From: Streptomyces pseudovenezuelae
Lineage (GTDB): Bacteria; Actinomycetota; Actinomycetes; Streptomycetales; Streptomycetaceae
Assembly (NCBI RefSeq): GCF_029892565.1
Contig: NZ_JARXVH010000016.1
Span: forward strand, 124,001 to 188,000
Direction of reading: 5' to 3'
DNA: 64,000 nt
The position numbers and the translations under genes are program-made. This document shows positions 15,622 through 23,775 of this stretch, piece after piece; positions within the stretch are counted from its first letter, which is position 1; every line of letters begins with the position of its first letter. A model generated the notes under the pieces. The model saw nothing but the letters and a program-made list of their open reading frames with translations, had not been told where the DNA came from and did not search any database.

Positions 15622-17061
15622 GTGGGCTTCGTCGAACGCCACGCTCTGTGGACGCCCGAACAGGCCGCGGCGGCCGAGGAGATCCGTTCCCGCGCCGAGG
15701 GTGGTGGTCTGAAGGTGATACGGCTGGTCTTCGCCGACCAGCACGGGTTGTTGCGCGGCAAGACCGTCACCGCCGACGAGGTGGCGAACGTCCTCCGCGA
15801 CGGCACGGGCATCGCCTCGTCGCTGCTGGCCAAGGACACCTCGGGCCGGACCGTCTTCCCGCTCTTCACCAAGGAGACCCCGCTCGGCCTGCCCGAACTG
15901 CGCGGCGCCGCCGACATGGTGATGGTGCCCGACCCGCTCACCTTCCGGATGCTGCCCTGGTCACCGGGGACCGGCTGGCTGCTGTGCGACCTGCGCTTCA
16001 CCTCCGGCACCGCGGTCCCGCTCTGCACGCGGGGACTGCTGCGCTCGGTGCTGGAGCAGGCCGACGGGTTGACCTACCGCACCGGCCTGGAGGTGGAGTT
16101 CCACCTCTTCCGGCTCGCCGATCCGCGCCTGGGCGTCGCCGACATGGGCCAGCCGGGCGCGGCGCCCGAGGTGAGCGTGCTCAACCACGGCTACCAGTAC
16201 CTCAGCGAACTGCGCTACGACGAACTCGACCCGCTTCTCGACGTGTTGCGGGACAACATCGAGGGTCTTGGACTACCGCTGCGGAGCATGGAGGTCGAAT
16301 TCGGCCCGAGTCAGGTGGAGTTGACCTTGCAGCCGGCCGACGGGCTCGGTACGGCGGACGCGATGGTGCTGCTGCGCAGTGCCGTCAAGCAGGTCGCCGC
16401 ACGGCACGGGCACCACGCCACCTTCATGTGCCGTCCCCATCTGCCGGGGGTGTTCTCCAGCGGCTGGCATCTGCACCAGAGCGTCCTCAGGGACGGCGCC
16501 GGCGTCTTCGCGCCCGAGCCGGGCACGGCCGCACCGGATGACGGGCCCCGCCTCTCCCCGTACGGCACGGCCTTTCTGGGCGGCCTGTTGCGCCACGCAC
16601 GCGCCACGAGCGCGTTCTCGACACCGACCCTCAACGGCTACAAACGGTTCCGTTCGCTCTCACTCGCACCCGACCGCGCGGTGTGGGGCCGCGACAACCG
16701 AGGGGCGATGGTGCGTGTCCTGGGTGACGGACCGTCATCAACCCGGCTGGAGAACCGGATCGGCGAGCCGGCCGCCAACCCCTACCTCTACCTCGCCTCC
16801 CAACTCGCCGCCGGCCTTGAGGGCGTGGCGGGCGACCTGGACCCGGGACCGGCCGCCGACGAGCCCTACGCGGCACAGGCCGAACCGCTCCCTCGTTCTC
16901 TCGGCGAGGCCCTGGACGCGCTGGACTCCGACCGCGTGCTCGCCGACCGCCTCGGCAAGGACTTCGTGGCCTACTACACGAGCATCAAGCGCGCCGAGAT
17001 CGCCCGCTTCGACCAAGAGGTGACCGACTGGGAACAGCGGGAGTACTTCCGTGTCTTCTGA
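15622..17061 (+). CDS. Glutamine-synthetase-like ligase (possible gamma-glutamyl-amine synthetase)
   Basis: This 479-residue protein has the full glutamine-synthetase catalytic fold: EVEFHLF and EVEFGPSQVEL supply the metal glutamates, SSGWHLHQS the ATP/metal His, NGYKRFR and NRGAMVRV the substrate arginines, and ENRIGEPAANPY the late loop. The sequence is divergent from housekeeping GlnA and fits the group that ligates glutamate to amines (PuuA, IpuC and similar). Its place beside a GGT and amine-oxidising enzymes supports that reading. GTG 15622 follows the Rieske stop by a few bases. It could instead be a GS-like enzyme using ethanolamine or an aromatic amine. Confidence 0.85.
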   Translation: MGFVERHALWTPEQAAAAEEIRSRAEGGGLKVIRLVFADQHGLLRGKTVTADEVANVLRDGTGIASSLLAKDTSGRTVFPLFTKETPLGLPELRGAADMVMVPDPLTFRMLPWSPGTGWLLCDLRFTSGTAVPLCTRGLLRSVLEQADGLTYRTGLEVEFHLFRLADPRLGVADMGQPGAAPEVSVLNHGYQYLSELRYDELDPLLDVLRDNIEGLGLPLRSMEVEFGPSQVELTLQPADGLGTADAMVLLRSAVKQVAARHGHHATFMCRPHLPGVFSSGWHLHQSVLRDGAGVFAPEPGTAAPDDGPRLSPYGTAFLGGLLRHARATSAFSTPTLNGYKRFRSLSLAPDRAVWGRDNRGAMVRVLGDGPSSTRLENRIGEPAANPYLYLASQLAAGLEGVAGDLDPGPAADEPYAAQAEPLPRSLGEALDALDSDRVLADRLGKDFVAYYTSIKRAEIARFDQEVTDWEQREYFRVF

Positions 17062-18031
17062 CCTCGACTCCCCGTCCGCGACGACCCGACGACTCCTGGT
17101 CCAGCAGGCCCGCTGGATCGCCCAGGACGTGCTGGAGCTGCGTCTCACCCGGCCGGACGGCGATGTACTGCCTGCCTGGGAGCCCGGAGCCCATGTGAAC
17201 CTCACACTGCCCTCGGGACTGCGCCGGCCGTACTCGCTGTGCGGCGCGGTGGGCGACCGCTCGGCATGGACGATCGCCGTCCACCGGGACCCGGACGGTC
17301 GTGGCGGTTCCCGCGAGATCCACGAAACGGCCCTCGTAGGGCGGGAGTTGGTGGTCGACGGGCCGGTCAACCGCTTCCCGCTGGTCCCCGCCGCGGGCTA
17401 TCTGTTCCTGGCGGGCGGCATCGGCGTGACGCCGCTGCTGCCCATGGTCCGTGAGCTGGCCGCCGGCGAGCTGCCCTGGCGGCTGATGCTGGGCGCGAGG
17501 GACCGCTCGCGCCTCGCCTACGCGGAAGAACTCACCGCGCTCGGCGGGGACCGGATCCTGCTGGTCCCGCAGGACGAGGCGGGCCTGCCCGACCTGTCCG
17601 CCGAACTCGCCGCCGCCCCGCCCGATCACATCGTGTACGCGTGCGGCCCGGCGCCGATGCTGGACGCGGTGACCGCCCTGTGCCGAACCGCCGTACCGGA
17701 GCGGCCCGTTCACGTCGAGCGTTTCGCCGCCCCGGATGCCGAACCCCAGCTCGACCGCCCCGACGGGGACTTCGACGTCGTGCTGTGCCGGTCGGGCCTG
17801 CGGCTGACGGTGCCCGCCCACCGGTCGATTCTGGATGTCGTACGGGAGCGGCAGCCGGACGTTCCCTACTCGTGCGAGGAGGGCTACTGCGGCAGCTGCG
17901 AGACACCGGTGCTGGCCGGGTCGCCGGACCATCGCGACACGGTGCTCGAACCGTCGGAACGTGCCACCGCCACGTCGATGATGATCTGCGTCAGCCGCTC
18001 CGCGTCACCGGTCCTCGAACTCGACCTCTGA
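17051..18031 (+). CDS. Ferredoxin:NAD(P)H reductase component of Rieske oxygenase (VanB-like)
   Basis: This 326-residue phthalate-oxygenase-reductase type protein has an N-terminal flavin domain (RPYSL), an NAD domain (GGIGVTPLLPM; YACGPAPML) and a C-terminal plant-type [2Fe-2S] ferredoxin with Cys275, Cys280, Cys283 and Cys313. Such reductases pass electrons from NAD(P)H directly to a Rieske oxygenase, here surely the product of 14264. The GTG start overlaps the ligase gene by 11 bp, and GGGAG sits just upstream. Oxygenase, ligase and reductase lying in one coupled run strongly implies co-function. Confidence 0.93.
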   Translation: MSSDLDSPSATTRRLLVQQARWIAQDVLELRLTRPDGDVLPAWEPGAHVNLTLPSGLRRPYSLCGAVGDRSAWTIAVHRDPDGRGGSREIHETALVGRELVVDGPVNRFPLVPAAGYLFLAGGIGVTPLLPMVRELAAGELPWRLMLGARDRSRLAYAEELTALGGDRILLVPQDEAGLPDLSAELAAAPPDHIVYACGPAPMLDAVTALCRTAVPERPVHVERFAAPDAEPQLDRPDGDFDVVLCRSGLRLTVPAHRSILDVVRERQPDVPYSCEEGYCGSCETPVLAGSPDHRDTVLEPSERATATSMMICVSRSASPVLELDL

Positions 18032-18085
18032 CCCATCCCGTTCTCTGCCCCATCCCGTTCCGACCACGCTCACAGAGGAGAACCC

Positions 18086-18886
18086 ATGCCCCGTCGCGGT
18101 GTACGACGCGTCCTGCCGCTGCTGCTCGGCTGGGAGGAGTTGCCCAAGTCGGTCTCGGTGCACGGCGCCCCGCACGGGGAACGGCTGCGCGAGCCCGTCC
18201 CGGGGATCCTGCTGGAGTGCGAGGACGGCTGGCTGCTGCTGGACACCGGGTTCAACACGGCCCTGCTGCGGGACCCCGCCCTACGCCGGCGCTACTATCC
18301 CTCCCCCTCCTACCAACCCGAACTGCCAGGCCCCGGCGAGCCGTTGGAGGCAGCGCTGGTCGGCGTCGGAATAGCCGTCGAGGACGTCACGGCGGTCGCC
18401 GTCAGCCATCTCCACGCCGACCACGCGGGCGGCCTGAAGCACTTCGCTGGGCGCGTTCCCGTGCATGTGCAGCGCGCGGAGCTGGCGTACGGGCTGTCGG
18501 GGCGGCCGGAGGTCGAGCGGCACACGATCTTCCGGGTGGACTTCGACGATCCGCGCATCGACTGGCGCCAGGCCGACGGCGACACCGAGATCGTCCCCGG
18601 CGTCACGGCCGTACTGACCGCCGGCCACACCCCCGGCCACCAGAGCTTCGTGGTGGACCTGGCCGGGGGCGGCGGCTTCGTCTTCGCCTTCGACGCGGCC
18701 GATCTCACGGAGAACATCACCGACGAACGTCCTGTCGGCGCCTCCATCGGCGTGGACCCGCAGGCGACCGTCGAACCCATCCGACGGCTCAAGCGCCTCG
18801 CGAAGGAGAAGGGGTACGAGTTGGTTCCGGGCCATGATCCGGTGGTGTGGCCGGAGTTGATGAAGCGTCAGGGAACCGTGCGCTGA
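18086..18886 (+). CDS. Metallo-beta-lactamase-fold hydrolase (lactonase-like)
   Basis: This 266-residue MBL-fold protein has the di-zinc motif SHLHADHAGG (His108, His110, Asp112, His113), then GHTPGHQ, an Asp in FAFDAADL and a C-terminal PGHD. This arrangement matches the N-acyl-homoserine-lactonase/AttM branch, which opens lactones. It is the last gene of the right arm, 54 bp after the reductase; that gap holds two CCCATCCCGTTC copies. A lactone or thioester intermediate in the same pathway is a reasonable substrate. Quorum quenching is possible but has no support here beyond the fold. Confidence 0.85.
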   Translation: MPRRGVRRVLPLLLGWEELPKSVSVHGAPHGERLREPVPGILLECEDGWLLLDTGFNTALLRDPALRRRYYPSPSYQPELPGPGEPLEAALVGVGIAVEDVTAVAVSHLHADHAGGLKHFAGRVPVHVQRAELAYGLSGRPEVERHTIFRVDFDDPRIDWRQADGDTEIVPGVTAVLTAGHTPGHQSFVVDLAGGGGFVFAFDAADLTENITDERPVGASIGVDPQATVEPIRRLKRLAKEKGYELVPGHDPVVWPELMKRQGTVR

Positions 18887-18980
18887 CCGTCCTACGGCGC
18901 GGCCGAGGCCCGCCCTGCCAACTCCGACTCGGCCAAGGCCACACCCTGCTCACTCCGCCGCGGCCGGGACCACGCCTTCC

Positions 18981-20291
18981 TCACGAGGGACGGTTCTCAC
19001 TCCCCGCCTTCACCGCCGTGGGCTCCCCGAGCCCCAGCCACGGCCGGGCGAGCAGTACCAGCGCGACTCCCGCCGCACCCGCGGCGATCAGCATGATGAC
19101 GGCCATGGGCAGGGAGCTGTCCTCTCCGAAGAGGCCGACCAGGGGCGAGGCGATGGCGCCGAAGAAGAACTGGAAGCCGCCGAGGAGTGCGGAGGCGGCG
19201 CCGGGGGCGCTGCGGCCGAGGGTCTGGCCTATGGCCATCGTCGAGGGAATGACCAGGCCGATGCCGAGGACGGTGACGAACAGCGTGGCCCAGGTGCCCG
19301 CCAGGGTCTCTCCCGCGGTCGACACCAGCAGCACCTGGGCCACGGCGCCCAGCGCCGCGACGGCGACACCCGCGGTGAGCAGGGCGTTCAGGCCGACGCG
19401 TGAGGCCAGTTGGGAGAAGGCCGCGCCGGAGATGAGCATGCCGACGGCGTTGCTCGCGAAGATGAGGGAGTACGTCGTGGACGAGACGCCGTGCAGGTTC
19501 TCGAAGACGAAACTGGAGCCGCTGACGTAGGCGAACAGTGCCGCCGAGATCATCGCCAGGACCAGGACGTAGCCCATGAACGTACGGTCGGCCAGCAGCG
19601 TCCCCATCGCGCGGAAGGTGCTCGGCACGCCGCCGCGGTGCCGTCGTTCGGGCGGCAGGGACTCCGGGACACCGCGCACCACGCCGTACAGCAGCAGGAC
19701 GCCCACCACGGCGAGGGCGACGAACACCGCACGCCACGTGGACACGGCCAGCAGCGCCCCGCCGAGCACGGGGGCGGCGATCGGTGCGACGCCCATGATC
19801 TGGGACAACACCGCGAAGTAGCGGGGCAGTTCGGGCCCGTGGAAGCGGTCGGTGAGGACGGCTCGGGCCAGCACCATGCCGGCCGCTCCGGCCACGCCCT
19901 GGAGGAAGCGGGCGCCGGTCAGGACGGCGATGTTCGGTGCGACCGCGCAGGCGAGGGAGAAGACGATGAAGGCGATCGCGCCGCCGGTCAGGAGCCTGCG
20001 CCGGCCCAGTCCGTCACTGATCGGGCCGATCAGCAGTTGGCCCACGACGAGTCCCGCGAGGAACGCCGTCATGGTCAGCTGCACCGCGGAGCTGCTCGCC
20101 CCGAGCGAGTCCCCCATCTCGGGGAAGCCGGGCACGTACATGTCGATGGCGAGCGGGGCCACCGCGGTCAGGGCAGCCAGGACCGCGACCAGCGCCCCGG
20201 CGGACCGCTGGGACGGGGCGGGTTGCGGCGGGGAAGTGACTGCGACGGGGGCGCGTGAGGAGGCGCCAGAGGAGGGGGACGGCGATACCAT
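18981..20291 (-). CDS. MFS drug-efflux transporter (Bcr/CflA type)
   Basis: This 436-residue, 12-helix major-facilitator protein carries the Bcr/CflA-like motif in the first helices (PLAIDMYVPGFPEM) and the cytoplasmic loop GPISDGLGRRRLL, both typical of drug:proton antiporters. The N-terminal 30 residues are Ser/Pro-rich and cytoplasmic. It is divergent from a MarR gene at 20376 across 84 bp of AT-rich promoter. It is therefore probably de-repressed when a toxic ligand binds MarR. The exported compound is unknown. Confidence 0.9.
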   Translation of the reverse strand: MVSPSPSSGASSRAPVAVTSPPQPAPSQRSAGALVAVLAALTAVAPLAIDMYVPGFPEMGDSLGASSSAVQLTMTAFLAGLVVGQLLIGPISDGLGRRRLLTGGAIAFIVFSLACAVAPNIAVLTGARFLQGVAGAAGMVLARAVLTDRFHGPELPRYFAVLSQIMGVAPIAAPVLGGALLAVSTWRAVFVALAVVGVLLLYGVVRGVPESLPPERRHRGGVPSTFRAMGTLLADRTFMGYVLVLAMISAALFAYVSGSSFVFENLHGVSSTTYSLIFASNAVGMLISGAAFSQLASRVGLNALLTAGVAVAALGAVAQVLLVSTAGETLAGTWATLFVTVLGIGLVIPSTMAIGQTLGRSAPGAASALLGGFQFFFGAIASPLVGLFGEDSSLPMAVIMLIAAGAAGVALVLLARPWLGLGEPTAVKAGSENRPS

Positions 20292-20303
20292 GGAATAAAG
20301 GTA

Positions 20304-20320
20304 ACCAATGATTCACTAGT
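20304..20320. promoter_or_regulatory. Imperfect palindrome, possible MarR operator
   Basis: ACCAATGATTCACTAGT reads similarly on both strands, matching at 12 of 17 positions, and lies between the divergent MFS and MarR genes. An ACTGGT at 20331-20336 repeats the ACTAGT half-site 16 bp away, and TATACT at 20328-20333 may be a -10 element for the MarR gene. The position and AT-rich make-up support an operator; the symmetry is only partial. Confidence 0.45.
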
Positions 20321-20375
20321 TAACAAATATACTGGTCAGCAAACACGACAGTCCGGAAGCGAGAACACGAGCCGC

Positions 20376-20870
20376 ATGCCCTCCTCCCCCGCCGAGGTCC
20401 GCGCCCAATGGGCCGAGCACCACCCCGAGCTCGACACCTCCCCCATGGAACTGGTGGGCCTGCTGAAACACGTCACGGGCCTGCTCACCCATGCCGTCGA
20501 GCCTCTCTACGCGGGCGCCCCGCTCACCGCGCCGGAGGTCGACATGCTCATCCCCCTGCGGCATGCGAAGGATCCGATGATCGCCCGCGGCCTGGCCGAC
20601 GGTCTCGGCCTCTCGCGCGCCGGCGTCAGCAAGACCCTCGCGAAACTGGAGAAGCGCGGCTTCATCGCCCGCACCCCGAACCCCGCCGACCGGCGCGCCG
20701 CCCTGGTCACCATCACACCGGCCGGCGCGAAGGCCGTCGACGCCTTCTTCCCCCGCCAACTCGCCGCCGAGGTCGCGTTGCTGAAGGGGCTCGGCGAGGA
20801 CCGGGAGTGGGTCCTGAAGGCGCTCGGGCGGCTCGTGGAGGTCATGGAGGGACGCGAGGGCCGCAACTGA
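20376..20870 (+). CDS. MarR-family transcriptional regulator
   Basis: This 164-residue winged-helix regulator has the recognition region GLADGLGLSRAGVSKTLAKLEKRGFI (about residues 72-97) followed by the wing DRRAALVTITPAG, both characteristic of MarR. The flanking helices form the dimer. It is divergent from the Bcr/CflA-like exporter and is the likely repressor of both genes. No redox cysteine is obvious, so a small-molecule ligand is more likely than oxidation as the signal. Confidence 0.9.
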   Translation: MPSSPAEVRAQWAEHHPELDTSPMELVGLLKHVTGLLTHAVEPLYAGAPLTAPEVDMLIPLRHAKDPMIARGLADGLGLSRAGVSKTLAKLEKRGFIARTPNPADRRAALVTITPAGAKAVDAFFPRQLAAEVALLKGLGEDREWVLKALGRLVEVMEGREGRN

Positions 20871-21049
20871 CGTAGCCCAGACGGCAATTCAGACACTTCG
20901 CACAGAAGTGAACAGGGGTCGGGAAGTTTCGAAGCGAAGTCTCGTTCAACCGTGCGAGATCGATCGATGACTGTGTGTACTGTGCTGCGCATGCCTCCCC
21001 GAGGGGACGCGGACTCTGCCCTGCCCGACTTCCCCCTGGAACCGATTCG

Positions 21050-22420
21050 ATGATCGAATTACCGGACCTGGCCGCCGGCGGTCTCGCCCTCGGCACACTG
21101 TCCGCACTCGCCCTCGGCGGCGGACTTCTGCGATCACGGCGCCGACTGGCCGTGCAACGCGCGGAGATCGCCCGGTTGCGCGGTCAACTCGACGGCGTAC
21201 TGCAGATGTTCACCTCCGAGGTCGAGCACCTCGCGGCGCAGCGCGTGCCCGCCGCCGCGCGGCAACTGACGCATCCGAACGTGCTGGTGCCCGGTCCCCT
21301 GCAACCGCGGACCTCCTCGTCGCCGCTCGGCATCGGTCTGGAGAGCGTCCTTCGGTCGCTGCGCGCCGAGCTCGTCGCGCAGCGCACCCGCATCGACGCG
21401 GCGGCGCAGGCCGGAATGCGTGGCGCCACGCGGGAGATCCAGGCCGCGCTGTACCGGTTGCAGGACGCGCTGCGGAAGCTCCAACAGGAGTACGACGAAC
21501 CGGAGTTGACGCAGACGCTCTTCCAGCTGGACCACGAGAACGAGCAGTCGCTGCGGCGTGCCCAGGTGGCCGCGGTGGTGTGCGGGGCGTGGGTGGGGCT
21601 GGCCCGCGAGGAGTCGCATCTGGTGGACGCGGTGACCGGCGGTCAGGCCCGGCTCTCGGGCTACCACCGGGTGCGCGTCAACAACCACCTTGAGGCGGGC
21701 ACCGCGTTGGTGTCGCACGCGGTGGAACCGGTCGCGATCATCGTCGCCGAGTTGCTGGACAACGCCCTCAGACACTCCGCGCCGGACACCGACGTCGTGG
21801 TCAATCTGGAGCAGGTGCACCACGGCGTGTGCGTCACGATCGACGACGCGGGCGTCGGCATGACACAGGACGAACGGGCCCGCGCCCAGGGACTGGTGGC
21901 CGGATCCGAGCCTGTCCTGCTCACCGACCTCGGCGATCCGCCGCGGATGGGATTCGCCGCGATCGGCCAGCTGACCCGGCAGTTCGACCTGGGCGTCGAC
22001 GTGTCCTCGCCCTCCGCGTACGGAGGCGTGCGGGCGGTCCTGCGGGTCGAGAGCCATCTGCTGAGCCATGTCGACCCGGTGGAGCAGCCGCCGGCGGCCA
22101 GTGCGCCGCGCTCGACGCGCAAGCCGGCGCGGGACGGCACGGCGGTCTCCGTCGCCTCGCACGGGTTCGGCGCCGAGGGGGACGACGGCGCCTCCACCGC
22201 CGTATCAGGGCATCAAAGTCCGCGTGACGCGGGCGAGTTGCCGCAGCGGCGCCGTCGTGTGCGGGCGACCGGCGAGGAGGCGGGCGCTCCGAAGAAGCAG
22301 CCGGTGCGTCGCCCGGCGGACTCGGCCGCGGCGCTCGGCGCGCTGCAGTCCGGTACCGCGGCGGCGCGGGCCGGGGACGACACCGATCAGACCGACGTCG
22401 AAGGGGGAGCGGCTAGATGA
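21050..22420 (+). CDS. Conservon sensor-like ATPase (CvnA type)
   Basis: This 456-residue protein has one N-terminal hydrophobic segment (GLALGTLSALALGGGLL, about residues 10-26), a coiled helical region and a histidine-kinase-type ATPase domain. The N-box is ELLDNALRHSA (Asn238) and the G-box is DDAGVGM (265-271). QLDHENEQSLRR resembles a phosphoacceptor helix. The C-terminal 110 residues are Arg/Ala-rich and disordered. ATG 21050 puts the membrane segment near the N-terminus; GTG 20975 is an upstream alternative. It is the first gene of a four-gene conservon and is expected to sit at the membrane with the next three products. Confidence 0.88.
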   Translation: MIELPDLAAGGLALGTLSALALGGGLLRSRRRLAVQRAEIARLRGQLDGVLQMFTSEVEHLAAQRVPAAARQLTHPNVLVPGPLQPRTSSSPLGIGLESVLRSLRAELVAQRTRIDAAAQAGMRGATREIQAALYRLQDALRKLQQEYDEPELTQTLFQLDHENEQSLRRAQVAAVVCGAWVGLAREESHLVDAVTGGQARLSGYHRVRVNNHLEAGTALVSHAVEPVAIIVAELLDNALRHSAPDTDVVVNLEQVHHGVCVTIDDAGVGMTQDERARAQGLVAGSEPVLLTDLGDPPRMGFAAIGQLTRQFDLGVDVSSPSAYGGVRAVLRVESHLLSHVDPVEQPPAASAPRSTRKPARDGTAVSVASHGFGAEGDDGASTAVSGHQSPRDAGELPQRRRRVRATGEEAGAPKKQPVRRPADSAAALGALQSGTAAARAGDDTDQTDVEGGAAR

Positions 22421-22839
22421 CCAGCCGCGAGACAGGCGAGCACGCGTGGGTGCTCGATCCGATCCTGCAGGTGCCGCATGTGGTGGCCGCCGTACTGCTG
22501 ACCCGGGACGGGCTGGTGTCCGGGTACACGGACGCGCTGTCGCAGGCGTCGGCCGAGCGGGTGGCGGCCATCACCGGCACCGTGCAGGGGGCGGCCCGTA
22601 CCGCGGCGGCGGCCTTCGCCGACCAGGACCGGGCCGAGGTGCGGCAGGTGGTGATCGAGTCGGACCTCGGGTACGTGCTGATCGTGCCCACGGACCACGG
22701 CACCTGCGTGGCCGCGTACGGGAACGTCGAGGTGCGCCTGGACCTGCTGGCGCACCGGGTGCACTCGCAGGTGGCGAAGCTGGGCGAGAAGGCGATGGCC
22801 GCAGGGCCCCGAGGAGCCGACGGCGGCGCGCCGGCATGA
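22417..22839 (+). CDS. Roadblock/LC7-domain protein (CvnB type)
   Basis: This 140-residue single-domain roadblock/LC7 protein is of the type that acts with small GTPases. The core reads HVVAAVLLTRDGLVSGYTDAL and later YVLIVPTDHGTCVAAYGN, the usual conservon B pattern. Its ATG overlaps the sensor stop by 4 bp, and the next gene overlaps its stop by 4 bp, which indicates tight coupling. In known conservons this protein belongs to a membrane-associated complex likened to a eukaryotic G-protein-coupled system. Confidence 0.92.
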   Translation: MTSRETGEHAWVLDPILQVPHVVAAVLLTRDGLVSGYTDALSQASAERVAAITGTVQGAARTAAAAFADQDRAEVRQVVIESDLGYVLIVPTDHGTCVAAYGNVEVRLDLLAHRVHSQVAKLGEKAMAAGPRGADGGAPA

Positions 22840-23195
22840 CGGGCCGCCGTGGCGGCCGTCCCCTGGTTCCCGCGTATCTGTCGACCGGCGGTGTGGCCCG
22901 CCCCAGTCGCTCGCACCTGGAGCGGCTGTCGGTGCTGACCGCCGCCGGCCCGCCCGCCCCGGCCGAGCTGCCCGCGGCCGGGCTCGCCCTGTTGGACGTC
23001 CTGGCCGGCGGCTCGCTGACCGTGGTGGAGGCCGCCGCCCTGCTGCGGCTTCCGGTCTCCGCGGTGCGGGTGCTGGCCGCGGACCTGATCGACCGGGGGC
23101 TGCTGTTGTCCCGCGCGCCGATCCCGGCGGCGGACCGCTTCGACCCCGACCTGCTGAAGAGAGTGGCCGATGGCCTCCGCGCCCTCAAGCACTAG
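22836..23195 (+). CDS. DUF742 winged-helix protein (CvnC type)
   Basis: This 119-residue protein has the DUF742 layout: a proline-containing start (RPLVPAYLSTGG) and a winged-helix-like half (GGSLTVVEAAALLRLPVSAVRVLAADLIDRGLLL). It is always the third gene of a conservon. ATG 22836 overlaps the roadblock stop, and the gene overlaps the next one by 26 bp. Its molecular role is not well established; the helix-turn-helix shape may serve protein contacts rather than DNA binding. Confidence 0.88.
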   Translation: MTGRRGGRPLVPAYLSTGGVARPSRSHLERLSVLTAAGPPAPAELPAAGLALLDVLAGGSLTVVEAAALLRLPVSAVRVLAADLIDRGLLLSRAPIPAADRFDPDLLKRVADGLRALKH

Positions 23196-23775
23196 TGCCG
23201 TCCACCTGCCCGACACCGCCCACGACTTGGTGAAGATCCTGGTCGCGGGTCCGTTCGGGGTGGGCAAGACGACCCTGATCGACTCGGTGTCGGAGATCCG
23301 GCCGCTGCACACCGAGGAGCAGCTCACCGAGGCGTCCGCGCAGGTGGACGACCTGGACGGGGTGCGGGAGAAGGTGACGACCACGGTCGCCGTCGACTTC
23401 GGGCGGATCAGCCTGCCGGACGGGGTCGTGCTGTATCTGTTCGGCACGCCCGGGCAGGAGCGGTTCCGGGCGCTGTGGGACGACATCGCGTACGGGGCGC
23501 TGGGGGCGCTCGTGCTGGTCGACAGCCGGCGGATCGACGCGTCGTTCGACGTGCTGGGGCTGATGGAGGAGTCCGGACTGCCGTACGCGGTCGCCTTCAA
23601 CGCCTTCCCCGACTCGCCCCGCCACCACACCGACGCGCAGTTGCGTGCCGCGCTCGACCTGGATCCGACGACGCCGATGGTGACGTGCGACGCGCGTGAC
23701 GCCGACTCGTCCCTCGACGCGCTGCTCGCCCTGGTCCACCACCTCATCGACCGCGACCCCTCGGAGCACCGGTGA
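23170..23775 (+). CDS. Small GTPase of conservon (CvnD type)
   Basis: This 201-residue Ras-like GTPase has the P-loop GPFGVGKT (27-34), switch-II motif GTPGQERF (92-99) and a degenerate base-recognition loop NAFP in place of NKxD. This matches the conserved ATP/GTP-binding protein of Streptomyces conservons, which closes the four-gene set and is proposed to work with the roadblock partner. The first P450 gene overlaps its stop by 4 bp, so the P450s are part of the same transcript. Confidence 0.93.
   Translation: MASAPSSTSAVHLPDTAHDLVKILVAGPFGVGKTTLIDSVSEIRPLHTEEQLTEASAQVDDLDGVREKVTTTVAVDFGRISLPDGVVLYLFGTPGQERFRALWDDIAYGALGALVLVDSRRIDASFDVLGLMEESGLPYAVAFNAFPDSPRHHTDAQLRAALDLDPTTPMVTCDARDADSSLDALLALVHHLIDRDPSEHR

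Noticed and set aside
15622..17061. Housekeeping glutamine synthetase
   Set aside because: The protein is divergent and lies in a catabolic operon, so a GS-like ligase is the better call.
18032..18085. Two CCCATCCCGTTC copies as a regulatory repeat
   Set aside because: They lie inside an operon just before a ribosome-binding site; the short C-rich repeat is weak evidence.
18901..18934. GGCCGAG/CTCGGCC hairpin between the MBL and MFS genes
   Set aside because: Only 7 bp with a 20-base loop; too weak to call a terminator.
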